A DNA stretch of 64,000 nt, from positions 284,663,501 to 284,727,500 of the forward strand of contig OX465599.1 in assembly GCA_950022295.1 (NCBI GenBank). The letters run 5' to 3'. The translations under genes were made by a program, and so were the position numbers. Shown here in pieces: positions 11,470 through 22,139 of the stretch (positions are counted from its first letter, which is position 1; each line of letters begins with the position of its first letter). The notes beneath the pieces are model-generated. The model was given only the letters and a program-made list of their open reading frames with translations. It was not told the DNA's origin and ran no database searches. The stretch comes from Bromus sterilis. Its lineage: Eukaryota; Streptophyta; Magnoliopsida; Poales; Poaceae.

Positions 11470-12568
11470 ATGGACATGTTTCACTTGGCTCGTCTTCGAT
11501 CAATTTGTGCTTGCGCTAAAAGCCCAACCGACTTGGTTGAGGGAAAATCATTGGATGAGCATGCTCATTATACGCTGCACCGCCTATCTCAGAAAGGGAA
11601 ACACTTATGGGATCAAATACATGTTTCTTACTGCCATGCTAAACTTTTGTGCCACATTTATGATTTTACTTGCTGTTCTAATATAGATCATAAACACCTC
11701 CCTTTCCAATGTGAGTTTAATGAAAATGAGATCTTATCTTCTTATGCTAAAGGTGTTTATGATTACTTTGATGTTGAAAAGATTGAAGAGTTTGTTGCTT
11801 TTAAAGGTGCCTATGAGATTGCTTATTTGATTAAAAAAATATCACGGTACTATTTTCGAGTCTGAAAACTTTGCAGTTCTTGCTTATTGCTTCGAGAATT
11901 ATACTTCCAATTCTTATATTGAGGATTTTAAAAATAAAATGTTTGCTGCCCAAGAAGAGGCCAATGATTGCATTGAGGAGGAATCCCATGATTCCGAGGA
12001 CTCACTTGAAATATCCCTTTCTGAAAATTTTGATACTTGCTTTGTTGATGGCCAAGATGCCACTATGGATGATGCTGACAAAAATGAACTCTCTATAGTT
12101 CCTTATGTTAAGCATGAAATTGTTGCTATTGCACCCACACTTGATTGTCCTATTATCCTTTTGAAATCCCCAAATCCGAAGAACTTTTCTCTTATCAAGG
12201 CTCAATGTGATGGGTTGCATTTATCTTATAATCCTAAAGATCGTGTTGAAAACTATACACGTGTGCTTGCAGTTCATGAACAACATGATTTATGTGATAG
12301 TTATATTCTTGATGTTGTTCATGATACTACTGAAAATTATTTCGAGAGAGGGAAGTTTGGTTGTAGAAACTTCCATATTACTAAAACTCCTCTCTTTATG
12401 TTGAAAGTTTTGAAGATGTTCCTGTTCCAGCTTTCTATGCATGTCACTTTGTGCTTCTTTGACTTATTTTCTTATAAGATGCCTATGCATAGGAAGTGGG
12501 TTAGGCTTAAATGTGTTTCATATTTGTTTCTTGATGCTCTCTTTTGCTTCAAATTTTTATTCTTATGA
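11470..12568 (+). pseudogene. Z internal ORF, unknown gag-position protein
   Basis: Two open stretches, 11,470-11,865 and 11,939-12,568, lie in different frames and together correspond to one protein also found in W on the other strand (33,949-32,725). Shared words include KHLWDQIH, GAYEIAYLI, DATMDDAD, APTLDCPIILLKSP, AQCDGLHLSY, ENYTR and HDLCDSYILDVVHDTTENYF. An acidic middle (EEANDCIEEESHDSEDS) separates an N-terminal helical part from a C-terminal part. There is no zinc knuckle, protease or polymerase motif. It occupies the gag position. I do not recognise the family; the frame break near 11,850 is a mutation in this copy. Confidence 0.6.
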
Positions 12569-15406
12569 GAGCACCTTTTACAATCTTTAAGCCTAGCTAA
12601 CGGCTTTAAAGAAGCGCTTTCGGGAGGCATCCCAAATTTAGGTTTTTATTTTTTCTTTTGTTGTGTCTTGATGATTGTTACTACAGTAGAAACATCATTG
12701 TATCTTTATTTTTCAGCTTTGTGCCAAGTTATAGCCTCTTACGGCAAGGGAAGTAAAAGTTGTGACATGCTGTCCAGAAAACAGATTCTGTCCTCGTGAC
12801 CAGAAACATTCCAGAAAAATCCCAGTTCATCTTTTTGAGCTGAAATTTTTACATAGTATGCTCTATACAATTACAAAACTTCCATATGTTCTGAGTTTTT
12901 TGATTTGAGTTGCATAATTACCCCAAAAAAATTCTTTACTATCTGCTGTTCTGTTTTTCACAGATTCTGCCACGTTTTGTCTCTCCTAACTTTTGCAAAC
13001 CTTAAGTTTGCTTTTTCTTTGCAAAAACATTTTTGCACTCTTGAGAAACAGTAGCTCTTCAAGAATATCTTTATATCCAGTGGGTAAAAATTTATTTATT
13101 AAGGGTACTAACCTCTCTAATCAGCTTATGATGAGTTATGTATGAAGGGAGTTTTCAAGTGTGCGATAGAAGATGATGAAAGAAGATCCAGGAGTGTCAA
13201 GCGCTCAAGCTTGGGGATGCCCCCATGCATCCCCAATAAATATTCAAGGAGACTCAAGCGTCTAAGCTTGGGGATGCCCCCGTGCATCCCCTTCTCCATG
13301 AACAATCATCAGGTCGTCCTTCGTCTCACTATATTTTTATCACTTCATGCGTTATGTGCTATGCTTGGAGCGTCTCGCTCTTAGGTTTTGTTTTTAGTTT
13401 TCTTTAGATTTTCTTGCTGTTCATAACAAGTTAGATCCTTTCTTACTTTGTGTGGGAGAGAAACACGCTCCACTTTCAAAATCTAGAACACATCATAGGA
13501 TTCTTCATGCCTATCTTTTTGCTGTTGTGTGTTCTTTATATTTTCATAGCTACTGCCATGTTTAGTTTTAGTCTTAGTTTGTCTTTAGCAAGAGCCTTGG
13601 CTTTTTTTTAAGTTTGTTGCTGGAACTCTTTTTAGTTTTCATGTTTATCTTGTTAAGAGAGTTGGTTGTTGCACTGAGTTGTGTCTTGTCTTGAAAGTAG
13701 GTAATTGAGGTTGCTATTTAATTTTAGTAGTAGCTTGCAATAGTTTTGAAGTATTGATGTGAGTAATGTTTGGACTTTTGGTGTCAAGAGATCTTGCCTA
13801 TTAGTGTTAGGTGTCGTATTTTGGGCAATCCGTGTTTATTTTCAAAACCTACAAAACTAGTTGAGAACTCTTGCTACTAGATAGATCACTACTCTTCTGA
13901 GGAGTCGAATATTAGAGTACACTCACGTCCCATGAGTCGAGGATGCGCAAGGATAACCAAACCCCCATACACTCCTCCTCGGGGTACTTGTCTCTTTGTG
14001 AACCTCCTTATTAGATTGAGAGTTACCGATAATAAGTGCATTAGTTCTTCGGACTAATGTAAGTATTGAGAGTTGACACTTCCACCATCCCATATTTTGC
14101 TAGCCTTTCCCGTGCCGTGCATTGCCTTCTTCTCACTCCGAGAGTTGGTGTCCACCTTCGCCGGTACATCCAAACCCTTGGCATGATACGCTCTGTCATC
14201 ATAAACCTCCTTATATCTTTCCTCAAAATAGCCACCATACCAACCTATCAAGGCATTTCCATATCCTTTCTGAGTTACATTGCCATGCAACTTCCATCTC
14301 TTCATGACTTGATCTTCATGTCATACATGTTCCTGCTACACTGGCAGCGACATACCTTGCATACATCATGATAGTTACATCTTCTTTATGTTTTGAGTAC
14401 CTTGTAAAGTGTGAAAGATCTTCTTTACCTTCTTGTAAAATAGAGTGTTGCCCTTAAGTGAGGAAAAGATCCCAAAGTGGACACAATAAAAGATCCCAAA
14501 GAGGACAAATGAGAGTTATATAGAAAGAGCCATTGAGGCTACAAAAAACAAAAAAATAGAAAAAGGGAAAAAGAAATAAAAAGAGAGAAAGGGGCAACAC
14601 TACTATCCTTTTGAGAGATCCACACTAGTACTCCCTTTATATGCTTGTACTCCATAGAGATGATCTTTATGCATATAGCTATGTGGGGACCTTCACACTA
14701 TAGAACTTGGCTTGCATATTCCAAGGATGAGCCTCCTCAAACGATCTCTAGGTCTTCATGAGCGAGCAAGTTAGATGCACCCCCACTAGTTCCATTGGAG
14801 AGCTTCTTAGCTCGTATGTGCATCCGTTGCATGGCAATCCCTACTCCTCACATCATATCTATCATTTGGCATCTCGTGCCTATGATTGTCCTCATTGATG
14901 TGAGCCTTTCTCATCCTTTTTGTCTTCCTCCTCCACCATATTTCTCTCTTTGCCATCCTAAGTGTCAACTCTCGTGCTTACCCTCATCCATTGCATGAGT
15001 GCTCGAAATATCAAAAAGGAGTGGATACAATTGACTTGTACCTGGCCAGTGGTCTGGGGACGAGTCAAGATAAGATTCCAAAGAAGACCAAGTGTGAAAC
15101 TTTAGTAGATTGAGTTCTCAACACAAAAATACTTTTTTTCTCGTATTCCCTATCCCCCTTCTTGCACGCAAACACCATTTGGAGACATTCGAGTCACGGA
15201 CAGCGAGAGCTCTTGCACCTTTTGTTCTTTTGTTACTTATTTCAATGCTAATATAGACTCTTGCATGTTATGACTTGAATTGAATCTCTAACCTTGATTG
15301 CTTTACTTTTCAAAGTTCTTATATGGTTGCTAGCATGTCACCACAGAAATTATGCTTGTTATCATTTACCTACTCGAGGAAGAGCAGGAATTAAGCTTGG
15401 GGATGT
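12569..15406 (+). other. Z 3' internal non-coding region with polypurine-like repeats
   Basis: No credible reading frame. Two tandem units at 13,195-13,292 each contain AGCTTGGGGATG followed by a short inverted GCATCCCC, the same word as the terminal polypurine tract (AGCTTGGGGATGT, 15,394-15,406). At 14,460-14,510 the words GATCCCAAAG and GGACA repeat. The region is conserved in W in reverse orientation (29,791-32,700), so it belongs to the element. Short frames here are not supported as genes. Confidence 0.7.
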
Positions 15407-17035
15407 TGATACGTCCAAAACGTATCTATAATTTCTTCTTGCTCCATGCATGTTTTGTGTGATATTGCTATGATCTAGATACACTTTCGTACACTTTTGA
15501 TCATATTTGAACTAACCTATTAACTCAGTGCACCCCAGTGCCAGTTCCTGTTTTCTGCTGTTTTTCTATTTCAGTTTTCCCCCATATAAAAAGTGCTAGA
15601 AAAATTCGGGAAAATTCAGATAAAAAATCAGCGAGACGGAAGCTTCGAGAAGAGCCCGGGAGGGGCCAGAGGGGAGCCAGGGGGGCCCAGGCGGCCACCC
15701 GGCGCGGCCCCACCCCTGGCCGCGCCAGGGGGGCGCCTGGGGCCCCTGGTCCACCTCTGGCTGCCCCCCTTCGCCTATTTATCCCCCGTCACGGGAAAAA
15801 ACCAGAAGCAGAACCCTATTCCGCGAACTCGCCTCTGTTCCCCCGCCGCCGCGCTTCCAAGATCAGGAGCACCAGAAGACCTCTTCCCGGCACCCTGCCG
15901 GAGGGAGGATTGACCTTCGGGAGTCTCCTCTCCACCATGGATGCTCCCCGGATGTCTCGTGAGTAGTTTTCCTTGGACCATGGGTCCGTGATCAGTAGCT
16001 ATGTGATGTTCTCCTCCCCTCTTTGATCTTCATTGTTTAGACCTCGTGAGCTGCCCTACATGATCGAGGCACCTTTGTAATATTTCTGCTGTTGCTATGT
16101 TGAGTTTGGAGGGATTTGATGGATTATGAGATTATGGTCAGATTGTGATAGAGTAATATATTTGGTTTTTATCTCTTATATTTTTGTTCCTAAGTAATTC
16201 TTGCATGTTCTCCGTTGCTGTTTATTGCTTTGGCCAAGTAGTAGGTAGTGACTCCAAGAGGGAGCGTTGTGCTAGATTGTGGGTTCATGCCCCCCGATGA
16301 CACGCTTGAGTGACAGAAACATGAGTCTAGGGGATGTGCTGTTTCCACAAGGGGGAAAACAACAGTGCTTGTAACCGCGGTTACAAGGATTGTTTACTTT
16401 ATGCAAAGTTCTTTTTAATGCAGTTGTTTGTTGCTTTGGGGTTACACTTTGGGTGGGGCTCGCAACTTAATACCAGCGAGATGTTCTGGATAGATATCTC
16501 AAGGTGGATGATTAGTAGTAGATGCAGATGGATTTCGGTCTACTTATTTTGGCGTACTGCCCGTGCTTTTGAACCTCTTCCTTTCTTTTGTAGCATAATT
16601 AGCATTGCGGTGCGTTCATAATCCTGTCAATTGCCCTTCTGTAATTTGTTTACCTCGCATAGCAGTTTTATCGTCTTTTGGGAGAGAGACATCACTAGTG
16701 AACATCACGTATCCCGGTCCATATCCTCATTACTGATTCCAAGCAATATTTACTTTTCTGCATTTACTTTCAAGTTGCTATCATTATACCTTGCGTTTTA
16801 TCATTTGTGAACAACAAGACCGGAGAGATTAACAACCTCTCTGAACTTCGTTGGGAACAAAGTTATCTGTGTCTGTGTGCAGGTCCGCGTCAGTTGCGCC
16901 GCTGACACCTACTTATCATCTCCGGAGTCCTACTGGAGACAAACCTTGGTATCTTCACCGAGGGAAAACTGCTGCTGCACTGCATCTCAAACCTTCACTT
17001 GGGGTAACCAACGAAGGGCGAGAAGCCAATAAGAA
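15407..17035 (+). repeat. Z 3' LTR
   Basis: It matches 9,639-11,265 along its length, starting TGATACGTCC after the polypurine tract AGCTTGGGGATGT. It ends AATAAGAA, where the 5' copy has AATAAGCA, followed by the duplication GCTGC. Confidence 0.92.
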
Positions 17036-17103
17036 GCTGCCCTGGACTCCGCCTCCGACTCCACCTAGGCTTGAAACCTTCCTTCTGTCGCAGAAATTTT
17101 TGC

Positions 17104-17110
17104 TATATAT
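17104..17110 (+). promoter_or_regulatory. Candidate internal TATA box for X extra ORF
   Basis: TATATAT lies 102 bases before the ATG of the X extra ORF. Y has the same word at 21,531-21,537, also 102 bases before its ATG. A GC-rich U3-like block lies upstream in both. Promoter activity is inferred. Confidence 0.4.
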
Positions 17111-17205
17111 TTGCCCGGATAGTCCCGGCACCGTATCTCTTGATTTCGCGTGTTTTCTTTCTCGGTATGTTTCTGCCAGGAAAACTTTCAACAGATCTAG
17201 GTGCC

Positions 17206-17706
17206 ATGGCTTCTCCAAGTTCCCCCAAGGACAAGTTCGTCGTCAACGTCATCAACCCTTATCTCGCAGAGGTGAAGAAGCACCCCCAGGTCCTTCGTGT
17301 GGAGGACGGTGTCCTCCGCAAGGAAGATCTGGAGGGACCAGTCAAAGAGGGGAGCACCAAAGATCGGCTGAAGGAGATGGAACATGAGGTCTTCAAGTTC
17401 AAGAAGATGGTGGAGCGCTGTGTTGAAGCTAACTTCGACATCATGAATGAGATCGAGGCTTCCCACAAGAAGGAGATGAAGGAGATGTGGTCAAGTTTGG
17501 CCGCATTGGAAGAAAAAGTTTATGAACTCCAAGCACAGATCTATGATCTGCAGAACCAGAACTGTGAGTATGAACTAAAGTTTCTGCGCATGGGTTTAGG
17601 TGCTGAGTGCAGGATCTTGGAGACGGGAATGTCCTTCGAGACTGGAGAACAGCTGCCATGGAAGCGCTTCGCCAAGGAGTACCTGACTGAGAAGAACAAG
17701 AATTAG
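17206..17706 (+). CDS. X extra ORF: small coiled-coil protein between pol and 3' LTR
   Basis: An intact 166-residue frame starts at 17,206 in a strong plant start context (GTGCCATGGCT), so I prefer it to upstream in-frame starts. It begins MASPSSPKDKFVVNVINPYL and continues with a highly charged region, then a heptad-rich stretch (about 55-135: MEHEVFKFKKMVERCVE, MKEMWSSLAALEEKVYELQ, IYDLQNQNCEYELKF) that should form a coiled coil. It has no signal peptide, membrane segment, zinc finger or catalytic motif. The Y copy at 21,633 is intact and similar, while gag-pol in both is broken. The position is that of the env-like or additional ORF of Athila elements, but nothing here supports an envelope protein. 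Function unknown. Confidence 0.65.
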   Translation: MASPSSPKDKFVVNVINPYLAEVKKHPQVLRVEDGVLRKEDLEGPVKEGSTKDRLKEMEHEVFKFKKMVERCVEANFDIMNEIEASHKKEMKEMWSSLAALEEKVYELQAQIYDLQNQNCEYELKFLRMGLGAECRILETGMSFETGEQLPWKRFAKEYLTEKNKN

Positions 17707-19319
17707 GAGTAAAACTCCTCGGGTAATGGCACCCCCTTAGCTTGTTCCAAGCTTGGGGGAGTGCCCGGTATCTTTATCTTTTTCTTTAGGAGTCAAGTAG
17801 AGTCGTATCATTTCTAGGGAGGTCACTTTATGAAATAGGTGTTTCTTTGAGGTCTATCACTCCTCTCGTGGAGAGCTTTGTATCCGTGAGTGTGGAGTCG
17901 TCTATGAAGGAATATTAATGAGAAGTCTATTGGTTTCTTCGCTGCACTTGGTATTCTCTTCACGCAATCGACATTATGAGCTGATTCTTATGGGGAGTAT
18001 TAACCTTATATCAGGTATGGCTTCGAAAACTTTATTTAATCTTGGCAAGTATAGCTTTGGTCATAACAACAAGCCTGTTTTTCTCAAAGTAGCGACATAG
18101 CCAAAACCTTTGTGTTATTATGCTTGAAGTGTTATGTTGACAAGGAAGACAACTTGATGTTTCATGCTAGTTTTAATGTTTATGCTTTGTACTGCTTGCA
18201 TCTAAGTTGTCATCAATTGTCTGCTCTCTCAAAGCCTTGCTAGCCAAAACTCTGTACTAAGCGGAATTCTGCTTGTACTTCCATACCTTGAAACCAACTT
18301 CTTCCACTTAAGTCCACCATACCTTCCTACTTGTGGTATTACACTACCACTCCTAAAGTATATAATTTATGTGCTATCTTTAGATGTTCAAAATCTTCTG
18401 TTTTGTGTCGCTGATTCAGCTCATGAGGAAGTGGTGGGTGACCCATGATGTTCTTAATTTGGAAAAGTTTTATCTTGGGATTGCATGTCTAATCTGCAAA
18501 CCCCTAATACGAGAAGGGACTGGAATGAGTGCCCAGCTCGTAAAAGATAAATACTAACACACAAGTTCCTTCGCCCTTTTACGAGTGATAAACAAAGGAA
18601 TCCAAGGGGATGTGATCGTCCCCACATGGGAGCCGTTCCTCGAAACTTTTCCAAATCATGAAGTGAGTGAGTTATCTATCAGCAGTCGTTGACGGATCAT
18701 GCACCTCCCAAAAGTTTGTTTTTATCCTGTTTTATCTGGAGATGGCACATAAGTTTTCCATGCTTACCCTTTTGCACGTGGTTTATCTTTATTTTGTGCT
18801 GAGTTAGTCCTTCCTACTTCCTTCCTTTCTTGAGAGCAAACAAACATTTGATGTTGATGAAGATGCTTGCATATAAAGTTGCATTGAAATCTAGCATGTT
18901 ACATCTTTGTTGACATTATCTTTTGATAAGTGAGTTGTTTACAAAAGCTTATGCTTAGTAAAAATCTTCCTTTGTGTTGATATGTGCACTTCTTGACTAA
19001 TAGCATGTTCTTTCAAAAGCTTCAACTGTTCCATTATAAGTGAAAGAACAAAAGTAAAAGTTATTTGTTGTTCCTTGACCAAGGCTATGTTTGTCATGAT
19101 TTGATGAGTTTTCCAGGTCCTACTTTGTTATAATTGTTACTACTTTCTCATAAGGACCTTATGATTTGAGGTTGCTGTTGAGGATGCTTAAGTTTGGTGA
19201 GGAATCTTGATGCTTCTTGTTCGTATTCTTTTATCGACACTCCACTCTCTAAACTTGTGGACAGGTTTACCGAGCTCAGCAATCGCTTGAGGACAAGCGA
19301 GGTCTAAGCTTGGGGGAGT
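17707..19319 (+). other. X spacer between extra ORF and 3' LTR
   Basis: No gene seen. An internal polypurine-tract copy AGCTTGGGGGAGT lies at 17,750-17,762, just after the extra ORF stop, and the terminal tract, identical over 13 bases, is at 19,307-19,319 beside the LTR. The rest is AT-rich and also present in Y (22,140-23,777). Confidence 0.75.
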
Positions 19320-20899
19320 TGATACGTCCAAAAAGCATCACTATTTTATATTGTGATTTCACCCTGTTCATTGATATATTCCACTTTAAAGTATTGTTCT
19401 TATGTTGTTTTGGCTTATTTTACACAGTTTACAACTTTCCGGTGCCGAAGCAGCAGAACCAGAATTCAGCGGTAAAAAGTGGATACCAAGTTGCTGAATC
19501 AGATCAAGTCCAAATGCGACGAAATTTTACGGGGAGCGTTTTTATGAGGATTGACTGGAGATCACCGAAGGAGGAGGTGAGGGGACCCACCAGGCAGCCA
19601 GAAGGGTGCCTAGTGAGGCCCCCCTCCTGGCCGCGCCAGGCACCCTCCTGGATGCCTGGTGGCCCCCTCGGTGCCCCCTTTCGCCTATATAACCCCCCTG
19701 GGGTATAAACCCCAAAACAAGAGTCGTTTCCGTGTTTCGCTGCCGCCACGGGGCGGAAACCTACAGAGGAGAAAAGCCATCTCCGGCGGGCAGATTCCGC
19801 CGGGGAGATCACCTACCGGAAGGGGAGATCGTCGCCATCATAATCATCATCGTCACGGGCATCATCGAGATCATCATCAACATCATCCCCAACATCAGCA
19901 CCATCTCCATCTCCATCCCATCTCATCTCACAATTGCAACTTGTGTCGTAATCCGTACTATCTATCCTCTCTACTCTGTTGGTGTTGATTACTACTTTGT
20001 GGTGAATGCTATTGAGTTTTGTAGGAGAAATATCATTGTGTCCAGATTGTTTATCACCCATCTATCACCTCTGATCATGATCTCTTTTATGTCTTGTGAG
20101 TAGTTACTTTAGTTCTTGAGAACATGGGAGAAGTCTAGTTGTTAGTAGTCATATGATGTTGAAGTATTATGTGTTGTTTGATACTTAAGTTGTGTTGTTA
20201 TTTCTCTAGTGGTGTTATGTGAGTCGAACACATAACACTTCACCTTTCATGGGCCTAGAAGAATACATTGTGCACAAAGTATGCTTATGGTGGGTTGCCG
20301 GAGTGACAGAAACCTGAACCCCAGTTCGCAGACTTTCGCACAAGGGAGTTATGGATCCTTGATCGTAATACTGTAGTTAGGCTTATGCCTTAATTACTAC
20401 CTTGTATTTGCGGATGCTTGCAAGGTGTGTAATCATAAGAGTACACTTATCTTAGTCTAGAAGGTGTCCTAGCATTGATCCACCCACCGACACTTATCAA
20501 CACGATACATGTTACTTGGCGGAGTATGGTGAAAGTGACTTGACTATCTCTCCCGTGTTTTCTCGAGAACGCTTTAGATTTTATAAGTTCAGTTCCTAGG
20601 CTTATCCTTGTGAAAGGATTGGGCCACTTGCTACTCCTCAATTACCCTGTTTACTTTGTCTGTCTTTTACTTTTCTGTTGCTTAAACCAAAAACCCCTAA
20701 ATATTTACCTTTGAGTGTTTGCATCCCTTTCCTTATCCAGTGTCACTTATCAACACCTTCTGCTCCTCGTGGGATCGATACTCTTATTTATCGAAAAGCT
20801 ACAATTGATCCCCTAGACTTGTGGGTTATCAAGAATCGTTTATTGGCGCGGTTAACAGGGAAGGCAACCCAACTAAACTTATTTATTTCTCCGCCATCA
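19320..20899 (+). repeat. X 3' LTR
   Basis: It starts TGATACGTCC and ends CCGCCATCA, followed by the duplication GCGTC. The TATATAA box is at 19,686-19,692. It has the same length as the 5' LTR. Confidence 0.93.
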
Positions 20900-21298
20900 G
20901 CGTCTCATGAACTTGACTTCTCTAGATGAGTGGAGAAGTGAAGCTTACGAGAGTGCTAAAATGTTCAAGGAAAAGGTAAAGAAGTGGCATGATAGAAGGA
21001 TTCTGAAACGTGAATTTAATGTTGGTGATAAAGTTTTGTTGTTTAGATCTCGTTTTAGGTTTTCTCCAGGTAAACTATTTTCCAGATAGGAAGGGCCATT
21101 TCAAATCGAAGAAGTCTACCGCTCCGATGCAATCAAGATTAACAATTTTGAAGGCACCAAACCTCAAGTTGTAAATGGGCAAAGACTCAAGCATTAAATG
21201 GCAGGAGACCCTATCAATGTTGATGTGGATTAGATACACACAACAACTCATTAAGAACATGTTGCAGCCCTGTTTCAGACACCAGCAGAAGAAGAATA
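20900..21298 (+). pseudogene. Y integrase C-terminal tail
   Basis: The Y polymerase resumes exactly where it stopped at 3,336, after the GCGTC duplication: LMNLTSLDEWRSEAYESA, then FRSRFRFSPGK. A TAG at 21,087 and further stops near 21,196 and 21,230 break the frame, which otherwise matches X 9,061-9,471. Confidence 0.85.
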
Positions 21299-21530
21299 AG
21301 AAAAGGTATGTATTACGGTAAGGAAACATCGCAAACATCCATAAAAGTTACATATTATGAGTTTTTGAAAAATTAGGAAAATTTCAAGCCAGAGAGGAGC
21401 TCTAGGGGGCCCAGGCGCCCCCTAGCGCGGCCTGCCTTCTGGCCGCGCCGGGAGGCCGCTTGGGCACCCCGGAGTCCGTCTCCGACCCCACTTTGGGTTG
21501 TTACCTTCCTTTTGGTGTGGAAATTTTTGC

Positions 21531-21537
21531 TATATAT
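21531..21537 (+). promoter_or_regulatory. Candidate internal TATA box for Y extra ORF
   Basis: TATATAT lies 102 bases upstream of the ATG and follows a GC-rich block (21,395-21,480) containing GGCCGCGCCGGG, a word shared with LTR U3 sequences. It corresponds to 17,104-17,110 in X. Confidence 0.4.
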
Positions 21538-21632
21538 TTGCCCGCATCGTCGCGGCACAGTATCTCGCGATTTTGTGTGTTTTCTTTTCGATCTGTTTCT
21601 GCCAAGAAATCTTTCAGCTAGACCTAGGTGCC

Positions 21633-22139
21633 ATGGCTTCCCCAAGTTCCCCCAAGGACAAGTTCGTCGTCAACGTCATCAACCCTTATCTCGCTGAGGT
21701 GAAGAAGCATACTCAAACTGTTTGGGTGGAGGATGGTGTCCTCCACAGTGAAGATCTGAAGGGACCTATCAAGGATGGGAGCATCCAGGCCAAGCTGGAA
21801 GAAGTGGAGCATGAAGTCTTCAAGTACAAGAAGATGGTCGAGCGTGGTGTCGAAGCCAACATCGACATCATCAACGATCTGAAGGCACACCACAAGATGG
21901 AGATGAAGGAGATGTGGTCAAGCCTGACCGCACTGGAAGAAAAATTGTTCGAGCTTCAAGGGAAGATTTATGATCTGCAGAACCAGAACTGTGAGTATGA
22001 ACTAAAGTTTCTGCTCATGGGTTTGGCTGCTGAGTGCAGGATTCTGGAGACTGAAGTATCATACGAGACTGGAGAACCTCTTCCATGGAAGCGCTTTTCC
22101 AAGGACTACGTGATCAACAAGAACAAGAATGAGGAGTGA
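21633..22139 (+). CDS. Y extra ORF: small coiled-coil protein, paralogue of X copy
   Basis: An intact 168-residue frame starts at ATG 21,633 (GTGCCATGGCT). The first 25 residues are the same as in X, and the coiled-coil core (MKEMWSSLTALEEKLFELQ) and C-terminal part (CEYELKFLLMGLAAECRILE, then GEPLPWKRFSKDY) are well conserved, with many conservative changes in between. Both copies are intact while the pol frames around them have several stops each. That could reflect selection, or only the shorter target for mutation. It is separated from pol by about 330 bases, so it is unlikely to be made as part of the polyprotein. Confidence 0.65.
   Translation: MASPSSPKDKFVVNVINPYLAEVKKHTQTVWVEDGVLHSEDLKGPIKDGSIQAKLEEVEHEVFKYKKMVERGVEANIDIINDLKAHHKMEMKEMWSSLTALEEKLFELQGKIYDLQNQNCEYELKFLLMGLAAECRILETEVSYETGEPLPWKRFSKDYVINKNKNEE

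Larger units (their letters stand above)
9639..17035 (+). mobile_element. Element Z: non-autonomous LTR retrotransposon nested in X
   Basis: Z has LTRs of 1,627 and 1,629 bases, begins TGATACGTCC and ends AAGCA (5' copy) or AAGAA (3' copy, last CA mutated). GCTGC flanks it at 9,634-9,638 and 17,036-17,040. The primer site is a perfect tRNA-Asp match. The 4.1-kb interior has one gag-position reading frame of unknown type and no protease, RT, RNase H or integrase, so it must be moved in trans. Z shares LTR start, primer type, U3 GC block and polypurine tract style with X/Y, and its coding region with W. Confidence 0.9.
3337..20899 (+). mobile_element. Element X: full-length Athila-like Gypsy retrotransposon (host of Z)
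   Basis: X has two 1,580-base LTRs and is flanked by GCGTC at 3,332-3,336 and 20,900-20,904. Removing X and one duplication copy restores a continuous Y integrase reading. Without Z, X is about 10.2 kb. The order is LTR, tRNA-Asp type primer site, gag, protease, RT, RNase H, integrase, a GC-rich spacer (interrupted by Z), an extra small ORF, a 1.6-kb spacer, polypurine tract and LTR. Over the first 210 bases the two LTRs differ at about six positions, so the insertion is not recent. The coding region has several stops and a frameshift. Confidence 0.92.

Noticed and set aside
14041..14371. Frames of 65-101 residues on both strands, also at 31,008-31,262
   Set aside because: Non-coding interior shared by Z and W; no conserved reading frame between the copies.
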